35,882 nt of DNA, taken from the NCBI GenBank assembly GCA_003554685.1, contig PWHA01000123.1, forward strand, positions 1-35,882, in the 5' to 3' direction. Position 1 is the stretch's first letter, and the number at the start of each line of letters is the position of its first letter. The stretch comes from Halanaerobiaceae bacterium (GTDB taxonomy: Bacteria > Bacillota > Halanaerobiia > Halanaerobiales > Halarsenatibacteraceae). Positions 14,981-24,025 of this stretch are shown piece after piece. A program made the translations under genes and the position numbers. The notes beneath the pieces are model-generated. The model was not told the DNA's origin, did no database searches, and worked only from the letters and a program-made list of their open reading frames with translations.

Positions 14981-16237
14981 TTATTCCAGAGGTTCGGTTT
15001 CCAAGGGATCTTCGTCCAGATCCTCTTCCAGCTCTTCTTCAGGATCCAGTTCTTCCAGCTCCTCGAGATCCTCTTCATCCAGCTCTTCACCCTCCGGCAA
15101 CGGAGCAATTCCTTCGGCACCAACCTCCTGGTACTGCTGCTGAATCTCAACAAACCTCTCCATCTCTTCAGCAGCCCGGTCCTCTGCTTCCAGCTGGCTG
15201 TAGGCCATATTAAGCTGATAGCGCGCCATTAGATTCCGGCCGGCATATTCTGAAGCCTGATCGTACTTCTCCAGGGCCAGTTCTTCTTCCTCAACCTGGC
15301 GGTAATGTTCTCCCAGTTGATAGGCAAGTTCCCAGTTTTCTGGATCCTCGTCCAGGGCTTCAATCAGGACCTCTTCAGCTTCAGCATATCTTTCTTCATT
15401 CTGATAGGTTTCGGCCAGGAAAATATAGAGAGCGGGATCACTGCTGTATTCCAGGGCGCTGTGAAACTGTTGTCGAGCTTCCTCATAACGGCCGTCTTCC
15501 ATATATTTCAGTCCCTGCAGACCAGGGTCCTTAATTTCTATCTCGGCAGAGGCTTTCTTATCAGCCAGCCAGTCGTCAAAGGCCTGCTGTTCCTTTTCTT
15601 CTCTCAGCCGAGCTTCAATCTCCTGGCGGGCTTCCTCGGCCTCCTCTTCATCCAGCTCTTCATCTTCATACTGTTCGTCAAATCTTTCCTCTATCTCCTC
15701 TTCCGAAACGCTAACATCTCCCTGAATGTCTTCCATGGTCTCTTCAACCATGGCCTGCTGTTCCAAAGAAAATCGTAGACTCTGACGCAGATCTTCCATG
15801 GTCATACCCTGCATTTCCATGATCTGTTCCAGTTCTTCCACCTCCATCTGATTCTGAACCAGAATCTCCTGAAGGAATTCTTCAATTTCAACTTCGGTAA
15901 CTTCCGGGCTGATTCCCCGCTCCCTGGCTTCCTGAATTAAAAGGTTTTCTTCAATCAGAGATTCCAGAATGCTGAGCCGGAAGGGCAGCATCTGAGAACG
16001 GGTGAAATTGGCGGTCTGCTGGCGATAGTTATCCAGAATATTGAGGTACTGCTGGCGAGGAATCTCCTCCCCGTTAACAACCACTATGGCATCCTGAATG
16101 TCGGTCGGGCCCTCCGGCTGACCACCGGTGTCGTCTCCAAAGAGAGCACCGTAACCCATGAAACCACCACTAATAACAAAGGCTATAACCACAATATAAA
16201 CTATTATTCTACTATAATTTCTGAGTTCATTAAACAT
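14981..16237 (-). CDS. membrane-anchored SurA_N-domain protein with C-terminal TPR repeats
   Basis: A 418-aa protein of unusual architecture. Residues 11-31 (IIVYIVVIAFVISGGFMGYGA) form one membrane anchor close to the N terminus. About 45-190 resemble the SurA/PrsA/PpiD N-terminal chaperone domain (VNGEEIPRQQYLNIL, then LIEENLLIQEARERGI). No parvulin (PPIC) catalytic domain follows. Instead residues ~240-370 contain three or four TPR units (GRYEEARQQFHSALEYSSDP, RYAEAEEVLIEALDEDPENW and so on), and the last ~40 residues are almost all Glu/Asp/Leu. A role as an extracytoplasmic chaperone or assembly scaffold is inference. It lies directly upstream of hisS and has its own promoter. Confidence 0.8.
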   Translation of the reverse strand: MFNELRNYSRIIVYIVVIAFVISGGFMGYGALFGDDTGGQPEGPTDIQDAIVVVNGEEIPRQQYLNILDNYRQQTANFTRSQMLPFRLSILESLIEENLLIQEARERGISPEVTEVEIEEFLQEILVQNQMEVEELEQIMEMQGMTMEDLRQSLRFSLEQQAMVEETMEDIQGDVSVSEEEIEERFDEQYEDEELDEEEAEEARQEIEARLREEKEQQAFDDWLADKKASAEIEIKDPGLQGLKYMEDGRYEEARQQFHSALEYSSDPALYIFLAETYQNEERYAEAEEVLIEALDEDPENWELAYQLGEHYRQVEEEELALEKYDQASEYAGRNLMARYQLNMAYSQLEAEDRAAEEMERFVEIQQQYQEVGAEGIAPLPEGEELDEEDLEELEELDPEEELEEDLDEDPLETEPLE

Positions 16238-16275
16238 CCTTTAAATTAACCTCCCTTAGGCAGAAAATCTATACT

Positions 16276-16315
16276 CTTTTGTAACGGTACTAAAACTTTT
16301 GTGACGATATTAAAA
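16276..16315. repeat. 20-bp tandem duplication
   Basis: Two adjacent 20-mers starting CTTTTGT and ending TAAAA differ at three positions. They lie in the leader of the SurA_N/TPR gene. Confidence 0.9.
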
Positions 16316-16448
16316 ATGATAAATGCTTGATCCATGACGGCAGACCCCGGTGTAGGATACAGTACAGGGTCCAGGACAGGGTTTTAGGGTAAAAGTGCAG
16401 CTTTAATTCCTGGGCAGGATCCAAAAAATATTTATATTTGGCATTTTC

Positions 16449-16477
16449 ATTTTACCTTAGAGCCCGGCAATTGTCAA
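16449..16477 (-). promoter_or_regulatory. sigma-A promoter of the SurA_N/TPR-hisS unit
   Basis: On the minus strand a perfect TTGACA (16477-16472) and TAAAAT (16454-16449) are 17 bp apart. The predicted start near 16442 leaves about 205 nt before the coding region. Confidence 0.85.
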
Positions 16478-16599
16478 TTATATTCAGGTAATTATGGTGT
16501 CGGTTTGCCGGTCTGAAACAAACTTTTTTCCAGGGCAAACTTTTTGCTGCTGGCTTTTTTATTTTTTCTGATTTTAAACTTACAAATTTCAAACTTACA

Positions 16600-16622
16600 A
16601 AAAGCAATCCCGGTTGCTAGCC
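16600..16622 (-). terminator. weak hairpin/T-run after the hydrolase gene
   Basis: The minus strand reads AGCAA, a six-base loop, TTGCT and then TTTTG, starting within the stop codon. The stem is only 5 bp, so this is a tentative terminator. Confidence 0.35.
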
Positions 16623-17258
16623 CATTAAAACCGGATAAATCTCTTCCTTAAATTTTTTTAGAGTGGTTGGTTCGCCGTGACCGGGATAAACCCGGGTTTC
16701 CGGCGATAGTTCCCGCAGTATAAGATCGACAGATTTCTTTAACCGCTGCTGGTCTCCCCCGGGAAGGTCGGTGCGTCCAATGCCACCGCTGAAGATTAGA
16801 TCGCCGGCAAAGAGCAGCTTTTCGGAGGGAGAATAAAGCGCCAGGCTGTCAGGTGAATGTCCGGGAATGTGGTAAGTCTCGAAAGTTTCCTCCCCCAGCT
16901 TCAGTACTGCTCCGGCTTCAAGGCTGCGATCAGGCTCAGGGCTGCTGTAATCTGCGCCCATAAAGACCGACAGGTTTTTCCGGGGATCGGTCAGATTGTC
17001 AGCCGCCGAGGGATGGGCCAGAAGTTCTGCCGGTGAGCCGGTCAGCAGATACTTATTTCCTCCAATATGGTCATAATGGCTGTGGGTATTTAAAACATAT
17101 TTTAAAACGGCCTCCTCGGCCTCAATTGTGCTCTTAATTTTGTCGACATCCTTTTTTGAGCCAGGGTCAATCACCAGAGCTTCTCCTAAGCTTACCACTA
17201 CGTAACAGTTGGTGGCATTTCTACCGGTTTTAATCGTGTTTATATTAATATAAATCAC
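16617..17258 (-). CDS. metallo-beta-lactamase-fold hydrolase, glyoxalase II-like
   Basis: A 213-aa hydrolase with a complete two-metal site: His59, His61, Asp63 and His64 in THSHYDHIGG, His134 in PGHSPDS, Asp153 in FAGDLIFSGGIGRTDL and His194 in YPGHGEPT. The GIGRTDLPGGD segment is typical of the short YcbL/GloB-like thioesterases that are conserved next to dtd and hisS in Firmicutes; the substrate is unknown. The first usable codon is GTG 17258, but this GTG lies in GGGGTGAT, itself a Shine-Dalgarno-like sequence, and no ATG, GTG or TTG follows at normal distance. The start may be this GTG or a rare ATT/ATA a few codons later. Confidence 0.9.
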   Translation of the reverse strand: MIYININTIKTGRNATNCYVVVSLGEALVIDPGSKKDVDKIKSTIEAEEAVLKYVLNTHSHYDHIGGNKYLLTGSPAELLAHPSAADNLTDPRKNLSVFMGADYSSPEPDRSLEAGAVLKLGEETFETYHIPGHSPDSLALYSPSEKLLFAGDLIFSGGIGRTDLPGGDQQRLKKSVDLILRELSPETRVYPGHGEPTTLKKFKEEIYPVLMG

Positions 17259-17294
17259 CCCAGAAAAAATTATTTGCCCTGCTGTTCTCTGCTG

Positions 17295-17744
17295 TTAAAA
17301 ATTTTTCTGGCTGTCCAGCAGCAGGGTTACCGGGCCATCATTGATCAAATCAACATCCATCATGGCCTTGAATTCTCCACTGGCCAGCGGAAGGTTATAA
17401 TCTTTAAGCTTCTCCAGGAAATAGTCATAGAGCTCCTCTGCCCGCTGAGGAGAGGCGGCCTGGCTGTAACCGGGACGGCGCCCCTGACGGCAGTCTCCAT
17501 AGAGAGTAAACTGAGATATTATCAGCAGTTCTTTATCCAGATCCAGAGCCGAGAGATTCATTTTACCCTCCTCATCGGCAAAAATCCGGAGATTGACAAT
17601 TTTATCAGCCAAGTAATCAGCATCCTCCCGGCTGTCCTCCTCTCCCACCCCCAGAAAAACGCAGAGGCCGGAATCAATGGCACCCACTACTTCTTTATCT
17701 ACCAGAACCCTGGCTTCGCTAACTCGTTGAACAACTGCCCGCAT
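17295..17744 (-). CDS. dtd: D-aminoacyl-tRNA deacylase
   Basis: Removes D-amino acids mischarged onto tRNA. The 149-aa protein starts MRAVVQRVSEARV and carries both family signatures: SQFTLYGDC and NDGPVTLLLDS, the latter with the Gly-cisPro dipeptide that excludes L-amino acids. ATG 17744 has GGGGAG nine bases upstream. It lies 36 bp before the hydrolase gene, probably co-transcribed; the relA-dtd-hydrolase-hisS order is common in Firmicutes. Confidence 0.97.
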   Translation of the reverse strand: MRAVVQRVSEARVLVDKEVVGAIDSGLCVFLGVGEEDSREDADYLADKIVNLRIFADEEGKMNLSALDLDKELLIISQFTLYGDCRQGRRPGYSQAASPQRAEELYDYFLEKLKDYNLPLASGEFKAMMDVDLINDGPVTLLLDSQKNF

Positions 17745-18195
17745 ACTGTATCTCCCCTGCTAATTATAATGAATTTATTGATAATAATATATGATATTAT
17801 AATGAATGATATCCATGTTGCTATATCAGGGCCAATTAAGGGTATTCATTATGGCTATATCAATTATGATTATTGATATCTATGATTGCTACATTAATGC
17901 TAATGATTGATATCAATTAAATTATGGTTTTATTGATGTTAAGATGGTTTTATCGATGTTAAGTTTTATAGATGTTAAGCTTTATAAATGCTTATGAGAA
18001 TATAACTATATAATATTATGCCAAACAAGAAAATAAATTTGAGATTCAATAATGAAAATTCCAGGTATATCCCGACCCTATCGACCTGGTAAGGTACAAT
18101 ATTAACTGAAATTTGACCTGCTGATTTCAGTTAAAAAATTCAGATGGCAATTACTGCACCGGATATTGCCGGAGTTAAGGCCGATGACCAGTATT
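17745..18195. other. AT-rich spacer between relA and dtd
   Basis: No gene. After relA the minus strand has two hairpins: AACTGAAAT/ATTTCAGTT (9 bp, about 18108-18135) and CCAGGT/ACCTGG with AATTTT after it (about 18061-18089), the better terminator candidate. The rest contains GATATC-rich sequence and a 20-bp tandem repeat. Confidence 0.55.
17924..17979. repeat. 20-bp tandem repeat, 2 full copies and 1 partial
   Basis: ATGGTTTTATYGATGTTAAG occurs at 17924-17943 and 17944-17963. A shortened copy, TTTTATAGATGTTAAG, follows at 17964-17979 and a more decayed one after that. Confidence 0.9.
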
Positions 18196-20331
18196 TTAGC
18201 TGGGGCGGGAGCGGCTGACCGAAAGAACGCCTGATACATTTTCTATCTTTTTGATTAAGTCCCGCATGTGTTCCAGGCTGCTCAGTTCCACCGCAAGCTT
18301 GATATAGGCCTGATTGTATTTATCGGTGTTGGCCATCACCGAATGGAGTTCAATTTTTTCCTTGGAAATCAAACCGGTTATTTCATTGAGCAGGGCTGAT
18401 TTATTGACCGCCCGGATGGAAAGTTCAACCTGGTAGGAGCCGGTGCGGGTGCCGCTCCAGCTGACCTCGATAAATCTATCTTTGCTGAGGCCCTTGAGGT
18501 TGGGACAGTCCGAGCGGTGGACAGAAACTCCCCGGCCCCTGGTGATATAACCGACTATATCATCGCCGGGTACCGGATTGCAGCACTGGGCCAGGCGGAC
18601 AAGTATATCATCCATTCCCTTTACTCTGACACCGCGGTCGGTAGTCTTTTTCCGGGGTTTGCTGATCAGATCCTGAAGCTCAACCTGTTTTTTATACTCC
18701 TCTGGAATCTTGTTTATGACCTGGCGGGTAGTCAGCTGATCGTAGCCGATGGCGGCATACAGGGACTCAAGGTCCGAATAGTTCAATTCTTTAGCTGCCT
18801 TCTGCAGAACTTTTTGTTTTTCTTCCTTGGGTAAATCAATTTCATCCTTTTCCAGAGCCTGGAAGAGGGATTTTTTGCCGCTGGCAACAATCTTCTCCTT
18901 CTGCTGCTGCTTGAACCAACGCTTGATTTTGCTCCTGGCCCGAGAGGTCTTGACAAATTTCAGCCAGTCCCGGGTCGGTCCGGTGGAATTATTGGAAGTC
19001 AGGATTTCCACAATATCGCCATTTTCCAGGCTGTATTCCAGCGGAACTATCTTGCTGTTGACCTTGGCTCCCACGCAGTTGTGGCCGACCTCGGTATGGA
19101 TGTTATAGGCAAAATCAATAGGGGTTCCTCCCCGGGGCAGAGAAATAACATCACCCTTGGGGGTGAAGACAAAAACCTCGTCCTCGAAAAGATCAATTTT
19201 TAAAGTTTCTATGAATTCGTGGGGCTCCTGCAGGTCCTTCTGCCATTCCAAAAGCTGGCGGAGCCAGGAGAGCTTCTCCTCAAATTCACCGTCGCTCTTT
19301 TTGCCCTCCTTATATTTCCAGTGGGCGGCAATTCCGTATTCGGCGGTGCGGTGCATCTCCCGGGTCCGGATCTGCACCTCCAGGGGATCACCATCGGGAC
19401 CAATCACGGTGGTGTGAAGGGACTGGTACATGTTGGATTTGGGCATGGCAATATAATCCTTGAAGCGGCCCGGCATTGGTTTCCAGATCTCGTGGATGAT
19501 GCCCAGAACCTCATAGCACTCCCGTACCGAGTCGACCAGAACCCGGACGGCTGTCAGGTCATAAACTTCATTGAAGTCTACTTCCTTCCTTTCCATCTTC
19601 TGATAGATACTGTAAAGATGCTTGGGCCGGCCGGAGATATCAGCTTTGATATCCTCCTTCTCCAGATGATTATTAATTTCGCCTATAGCCTCCTGGATCT
19701 GGTCTTCCCTCTCCTTGCGGTTGGCTGCTATTTTGCGGGAAACCTCATAATACATTTCGGGCTTGAGATAGCGGAAACAGAGGTCCTCTAACTCCCATTT
19801 GAGGCGGGACATCCCCAGCCGGTGGGCCAGAGGGGCATAGATCTCCAGGGTTTCCTGGGCCTTTTCCAGCTGTTTCTCCCGGCTCATATAACCAAGAGTT
19901 CTCATATTGTGCAACCGGTCGGCCAGTTTAATCAAAACTACCCTGATATCATCGGCCATGGCCAGGAACATCTTACGCAGACTTTCAGCCTGCTGTTCCT
20001 CCTTGGTCTTGAACTGAATCTGGGTCAGCTTGGTGACCCCATCAACCAACAGAGCAATTTCCTCACCAAACTCCTCCACAATTTCTTCTCTGGTTATTTT
20101 GGAATCCTCCAGGACATCATGGAGCAGAGCGCCGGTGATGGTGGTTAAATCCAGCTCTAGTTCGGCCAGAATATAGGCCACACCCAGGGGGTGCTCGACA
20201 TAGGGCTCCCCGGAAATACGATATTGACCCTGATGAGCCTGCTTAGAAACTTCATAAGCTTTCTTGATTTCGCTCAGATCAGGGTCAGTTATATAGGTTT
20301 TAATTTTTTTGAAAATCTTGTTGAGATCCAT
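18196..20331 (-). CDS. relA: bifunctional (p)ppGpp synthetase/hydrolase, RelA/SpoT family
   Basis: Makes and degrades the stringent-response alarmone. Of 711 aa, the HD hydrolase domain (about 20-190) is intact, with His47, HDVLEDS (71-77) and KLADRLHNMRTL (135-146). The synthetase domain follows (~230-350) with GRPKHLYSIY, YDLTAVRVLVDS, SNMYQSLHTTVIGPDG and EVQIRT. A TGS domain (~385-445), a helical region, and a C-terminal ACT domain (~635-711) complete the long-RSH layout. Both catalytic sites look functional. ATG 20331 has GAGGAG eight bases upstream. It follows apt by about 250 bp and precedes dtd, the standard Firmicutes order. Confidence 0.97.
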   Translation of the reverse strand: MDLNKIFKKIKTYITDPDLSEIKKAYEVSKQAHQGQYRISGEPYVEHPLGVAYILAELELDLTTITGALLHDVLEDSKITREEIVEEFGEEIALLVDGVTKLTQIQFKTKEEQQAESLRKMFLAMADDIRVVLIKLADRLHNMRTLGYMSREKQLEKAQETLEIYAPLAHRLGMSRLKWELEDLCFRYLKPEMYYEVSRKIAANRKEREDQIQEAIGEINNHLEKEDIKADISGRPKHLYSIYQKMERKEVDFNEVYDLTAVRVLVDSVRECYEVLGIIHEIWKPMPGRFKDYIAMPKSNMYQSLHTTVIGPDGDPLEVQIRTREMHRTAEYGIAAHWKYKEGKKSDGEFEEKLSWLRQLLEWQKDLQEPHEFIETLKIDLFEDEVFVFTPKGDVISLPRGGTPIDFAYNIHTEVGHNCVGAKVNSKIVPLEYSLENGDIVEILTSNNSTGPTRDWLKFVKTSRARSKIKRWFKQQQKEKIVASGKKSLFQALEKDEIDLPKEEKQKVLQKAAKELNYSDLESLYAAIGYDQLTTRQVINKIPEEYKKQVELQDLISKPRKKTTDRGVRVKGMDDILVRLAQCCNPVPGDDIVGYITRGRGVSVHRSDCPNLKGLSKDRFIEVSWSGTRTGSYQVELSIRAVNKSALLNEITGLISKEKIELHSVMANTDKYNQAYIKLAVELSSLEHMRDLIKKIENVSGVLSVSRSRPS

Positions 20332-20577
20332 AAAATACTCCTCACGTTAGGGGACTGGAAATAATTTTCCCGGCGGCATATTATTTAAAATACCGGGGCA
20401 TCCGGGTGGCTAATAAAGTTCATTTGTGTTCATTTGAGTTCTTTTATGAGTTTCTATAAAACGGGTTAAATCGGGTTTCTATTGATATTTACTTCCCTGA
20501 GATTTGATTTATCTCGAGGATGGTAAAAACAAAGCCTGATAATTAATCTGGAGTGAAACTACTCATTCAGAGTTAAA

Positions 20578-21090
20578 CTATTCTTCCAGAAGGGAATAAA
20601 CATCATATCCTTCAAGATCGCCCCGGCCGTTGAGGTCAACCAGTTCGATTAGAAAACCTATTCCTGTTACTTCTCCCTCCAGACTTTCAATTAATTCCAC
20701 GGCAGCACGGGCAGTTCCGCCGGTGGCCAGCAGGTCATCTACCAGCAGCACTTTATCTCCAGGTTTGAAGGCATCCCTGTGCATTTCCAGGGTATTTGTT
20801 CCGTATTCCAGTTCATAGCTGGCAGAGATCTTTTCGGCCGGCAGTTTACCTGGTTTGCGGATGGGAATAAAACCCTTATCAAACTTATAGGCCAGGGTAG
20901 GTCCCAGCAGGAAACCCCGGGCCTCAATACCAGCAATATAATCAAATTCCAGTTCCTGATAGTGCTCGGCCATCCTGTCTATGGCCTGACGGAAGGCCGT
21001 GGTGTCCTGGAGAAGCGGAGTTATATCCTTAAAAAGTATGCCTTCCTTGGGAAAATCGGGTATTTCTCTAATATAATCTGATAAATTCAT
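20578..21090 (-). CDS. apt: adenine phosphoribosyltransferase
   Basis: Purine salvage: adenine + PRPP to AMP + PPi. The 170-aa protein has IREIPDFPKEGILFKDITPL at its N terminus and the PRPP-binding loop VLLVDDLLATGGTARA, both diagnostic. A GTG directly before the ATG could add one residue, but GGAGG lies only 3 nt from that GTG and 6 nt from the ATG, so I start at ATG 21090. It lies 75 bp after recJ in the common recJ-apt-relA series. Confidence 0.97.
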   Translation of the reverse strand: MNLSDYIREIPDFPKEGILFKDITPLLQDTTAFRQAIDRMAEHYQELEFDYIAGIEARGFLLGPTLAYKFDKGFIPIRKPGKLPAEKISASYELEYGTNTLEMHRDAFKPGDKVLLVDDLLATGGTARAAVELIESLEGEVTGIGFLIELVDLNGRGDLEGYDVYSLLEE

Positions 21091-21165
21091 CACTATCCTC
21101 CTCTTGATATTCTCTTGAAATCCTGTTTCAACCCTTGAAATTATTATATTAAATACCTGATAAAA

Positions 21166-23844
21166 TTATAATTTAAGTCCCTGCTGAAGCAGAGCAAAGA
21201 GCTCTCTGAGATCGCTTGAAAAAACCAATTCTTTAAGCCGGGCAAAATCCTCTTTAATTTCAACATTTCTATTATATCTTATTGAATGGGAGAAGTCCAG
21301 TTTGACCGGGAAACTGCCTGTTATCCGGTAGTCCTTTTCTTCTTTTTCTTCCCTGGTAACCAGCTCCAGCTCTTGCCAGATTTCCAGCAGCTGATCGACT
21401 GCTGCTGGCTTTAAGCCGGGACAATCTTTCAGCAGTCCGGGAAGTTCCTTCCTGGTGAATCTTTCCTGCCGGCTGATTAACTTCCAGGCCTGCTCTAGTG
21501 CCTCTTTGCTTATAAGCCGATGCTGCAGTATCCTCTGATTGGCGCTTAAATCTTCCTTGCCAAAAAGGAAATATAATTCCAGCTTCTCTATACTGCCCCT
21601 GTCTGAGTTGTCCTCTGTCTGGCTGGATTCAAAGCCAATAACCTGAATCATTTCTGCCAGGGAAAAGGGAAGTTCAAAAAAAACTACCTGACGGCGGTTG
21701 CTTGCGGCGGCCTTATCTGCCGAGGTGCAGCAGAGGGTCCGGGGAAATTTTTCCTCGAGTTCGGCCTTTAACTTTCTGTTATTGAGATAGATTAGGCAGG
21801 AGTTTAGATCTCCTGGAATTGAAGCAATCACCCTGCAGGGGTCACCGCAGTTCCGGAAGTCATGAAGTTTTAGATTGCCGCCGGAATATATTATGGGATA
21901 ATCCTGCTGCCGGCTGACCGGAACCAGGTTCTTAAGATTAAGCTGGACCGTGTGTCTGCCCTGCCAGTTATTATCCTCGACCCGGGCAATGAGGTTATAG
22001 CTGCTGTCGGTGCCGGGAAAATCAAAATCCTGTGCCAGATTAAAGCCAATACCCTTAAGTCCTCCGGAGGTTGTCAGCTGAAGATGGCTGTTATCGCGGC
22101 CCACCGCCCTGGCCTGCTGCAGGCTGACCTGAGGCAGGAGAAAGGTGGGAGCAGGATTGCCAATGCCATGGGGTTTTAGAGTTTTCAGCTCCTGATAAAA
22201 ATCCAGCGAAATCTGCTTCTCACTCAAAATGTCATCTATCTGCCTGGCCGGAATGAAATCGCGGGAGCTCAAATTCTCCTTAAGATAATTATTAAAGGCC
22301 CGGCGAAAGTCAGCAACCTTCCCGGCTTCTATCTCCAGGCCGGCAGCCTGTCTGTGGCCGCCAAAACCCAGGAGATGGGAACTGCAGGCCTTGAGGGCCC
22401 GATGAAGGTTAAGGGCAGAGATGCTGCGGCCCGAACCCCGCCCCCGGTCTGTTTCAGCAGGATTAGAGCTGTTTTTTTCGGTTTCTGACCGGTTATTATC
22501 ACCGGCTTGAACCGGACCCCGGGTTTTCTCAGCCTGTTTCTTACCCTCCAGGGCTATCAGAATCACCGGACGGTAATACTTCTCAACCAGCCGGGAGGCC
22601 ACAATGCCGATTACTCCGGGGTGCCAGCTGCGGGAGGCCAGAACAATTCCCTCCTCTTCACATGGTGGGCTGGCTTCGATCATTTCGAGGGCTTCTTCCA
22701 GGGTCTGGTCCTCTTCCTGGCGGCGTTGATAGTTATACTCCACCAGGTTTTGAGCCAGCCCCTCTACCTGCCGGCGGTCCCCGGCCAGCAGAAGCTGCAG
22801 GGCCTGATCAGCTGATTTAATCCGGCCGGCGGCGTTGATCGGAGGGGCCAGGATATAGCCTATCTGGCCGGCTGAGATTTCCCGGGAAAGATCAAGGGAA
22901 AGGCTCCCGGCCAGAGCCTGAAGCCCGGGGTTATCAGTGTTTTTTAGGACCTTAAGGCCCTCCCTCACCAGAATCCGGTTCTCACCCTGCAGGGGAACCA
23001 GGTCCGCCACCGTACCCAGAGCCACCAGATCAAGCCTGGATTTGAGATAGGGAGTCAGGGGGCCAGAATCGCTGTCAGGACTCGCTATCCTGGTTTCCAG
23101 GTTCTCAAAGTTGCTCCCAGAGCTGTGAGATTCGGTTTTAAAGCCACCAGGAGCCGGATCAGAATTATTACCCGGGTTTTTCTCAGAAATAGTCTTTTTA
23201 TCAGGCGGGTTATCCTGGCTATTTTGCCGGCTTAAGCGCTGCTGCTCCAAGGCCTGGCAGAGCTTAAAGGCTGTCCCCACGCCGGACAGGCCGCCTTTAA
23301 TTTCAAGATCTCCCTCCAGCAGGTGGTGGTTGATGAGAGAAAGAGCGGGAGGCTGTTCATCTGCAGGTTCATGGTGGTCGGTCACAATGACATCAATACC
23401 CCGTTCCTGTAAAAATTTAATTTCTTCCAGGGCGGTGATACCGCAGTCAACTGTGATTACCAGTTCAAAATTTTCCAGGCCAAGGCTTTTAAAAGCTGCA
23501 AGATTAAGACCGTAGCCATCCCGGATCCGATCCGGAATATAATAGAGGCATTCCACAGCCCAGATTTCAGTTAGATAATCAAGGAGCAGGGCGGTGGAAG
23601 TTATGCCGTCCACATCATAATCGCCGTAGATTAAAACTCTCTCCTGCTCTTCCCGGGCCTGGCTGATCCTGGTCAGAGCCGAAGGAATACCGGGAAATTT
23701 CAAGGGATCACTGAGATTTTCAGGCACCGGCCGGAGAAAACTCTCAATTTCCTCCGGTGTCAAACCCCGCTGCTTGAGAATCCGGACAGCGGGGGAATCT
23801 AAACTCTGAATTGTGGGATTTTTTATCTGCCATCTTTCCTGCAT
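21166..23844 (-). CDS. recJ: single-stranded-DNA-specific exonuclease RecJ, long form
   Basis: A 5'-3' single-strand exonuclease for recombination and repair. Counting from ATG 23844 (892 aa), the DHH domain has YGDYDVDG (73-80), the Asp of VDCG (133) and DHH (156-158); INAAGR (336-341) and the DHHA1 motif GFGGHRQAAG (493-502) follow. The ~270 residues after the OB domain form the C-terminal extension usual in Firmicutes. Two hydrophilic Asn/Ser/Asp/Glu-rich inserts interrupt the nuclease core at about residues 202-267 and 434-474. I prefer ATG 23844 (AAGGGAAG upstream) to an in-frame TTG at 23871 that has no ribosome-binding site. Confidence 0.95.
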   Translation of the reverse strand: MQERWQIKNPTIQSLDSPAVRILKQRGLTPEEIESFLRPVPENLSDPLKFPGIPSALTRISQAREEQERVLIYGDYDVDGITSTALLLDYLTEIWAVECLYYIPDRIRDGYGLNLAAFKSLGLENFELVITVDCGITALEEIKFLQERGIDVIVTDHHEPADEQPPALSLINHHLLEGDLEIKGGLSGVGTAFKLCQALEQQRLSRQNSQDNPPDKKTISEKNPGNNSDPAPGGFKTESHSSGSNFENLETRIASPDSDSGPLTPYLKSRLDLVALGTVADLVPLQGENRILVREGLKVLKNTDNPGLQALAGSLSLDLSREISAGQIGYILAPPINAAGRIKSADQALQLLLAGDRRQVEGLAQNLVEYNYQRRQEEDQTLEEALEMIEASPPCEEEGIVLASRSWHPGVIGIVASRLVEKYYRPVILIALEGKKQAEKTRGPVQAGDNNRSETEKNSSNPAETDRGRGSGRSISALNLHRALKACSSHLLGFGGHRQAAGLEIEAGKVADFRRAFNNYLKENLSSRDFIPARQIDDILSEKQISLDFYQELKTLKPHGIGNPAPTFLLPQVSLQQARAVGRDNSHLQLTTSGGLKGIGFNLAQDFDFPGTDSSYNLIARVEDNNWQGRHTVQLNLKNLVPVSRQQDYPIIYSGGNLKLHDFRNCGDPCRVIASIPGDLNSCLIYLNNRKLKAELEEKFPRTLCCTSADKAAASNRRQVVFFELPFSLAEMIQVIGFESSQTEDNSDRGSIEKLELYFLFGKEDLSANQRILQHRLISKEALEQAWKLISRQERFTRKELPGLLKDCPGLKPAAVDQLLEIWQELELVTREEKEEKDYRITGSFPVKLDFSHSIRYNRNVEIKEDFARLKELVFSSDLRELFALLQQGLKL

Positions 23845-23936
23845 AGCAACCAACTTCCCTTTATCAGTCAATTTAAATTAATAAAATTTTGGATAATAGT
23901 AGGGATAGAAAGAATCTTGCCAGGCCTCAGGCCGGA

Positions 23937-24020
23937 TGTTTCATGAATTAACTAAAAATATTGCAGAGGTACAGGTCGATTGTTTCAGGAATTAGCAAAA
24001 AATATCGCAGAAGCATCAGG
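23937..24020. repeat. direct repeat, 44-bp period, 2 copies
   Basis: TGTTTCAKGAATTARC, followed by AAAAATATYGCAGA, occurs at 23937 and 23981. The copies are about 80% identical over ~39 bp. They fill the spacer between the UbiB-like gene and recJ. Confidence 0.8.
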
Positions 24021-24025
24021 AAATA

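Larger units (their letters stand above)
16238..16616. other. promoter and ~205-nt leader of the SurA_N/TPR gene
   Basis: The spacer holds a consensus promoter (16449-16477) and a long untranslated leader. The leader contains a 20-bp tandem duplication (16276-16295 and 16296-16315, core CTTTTGTRACGRTAYTAAAA, 17/20 identical). I recognise no riboswitch or T-box in it. Confidence 0.65.

Noticed and set aside
16238..16442. Riboswitch in the long leader of the SurA_N/TPR gene
   Set aside because: No known aptamer signature or terminator/antiterminator pair was seen; the only structure is a 20-bp tandem duplication.
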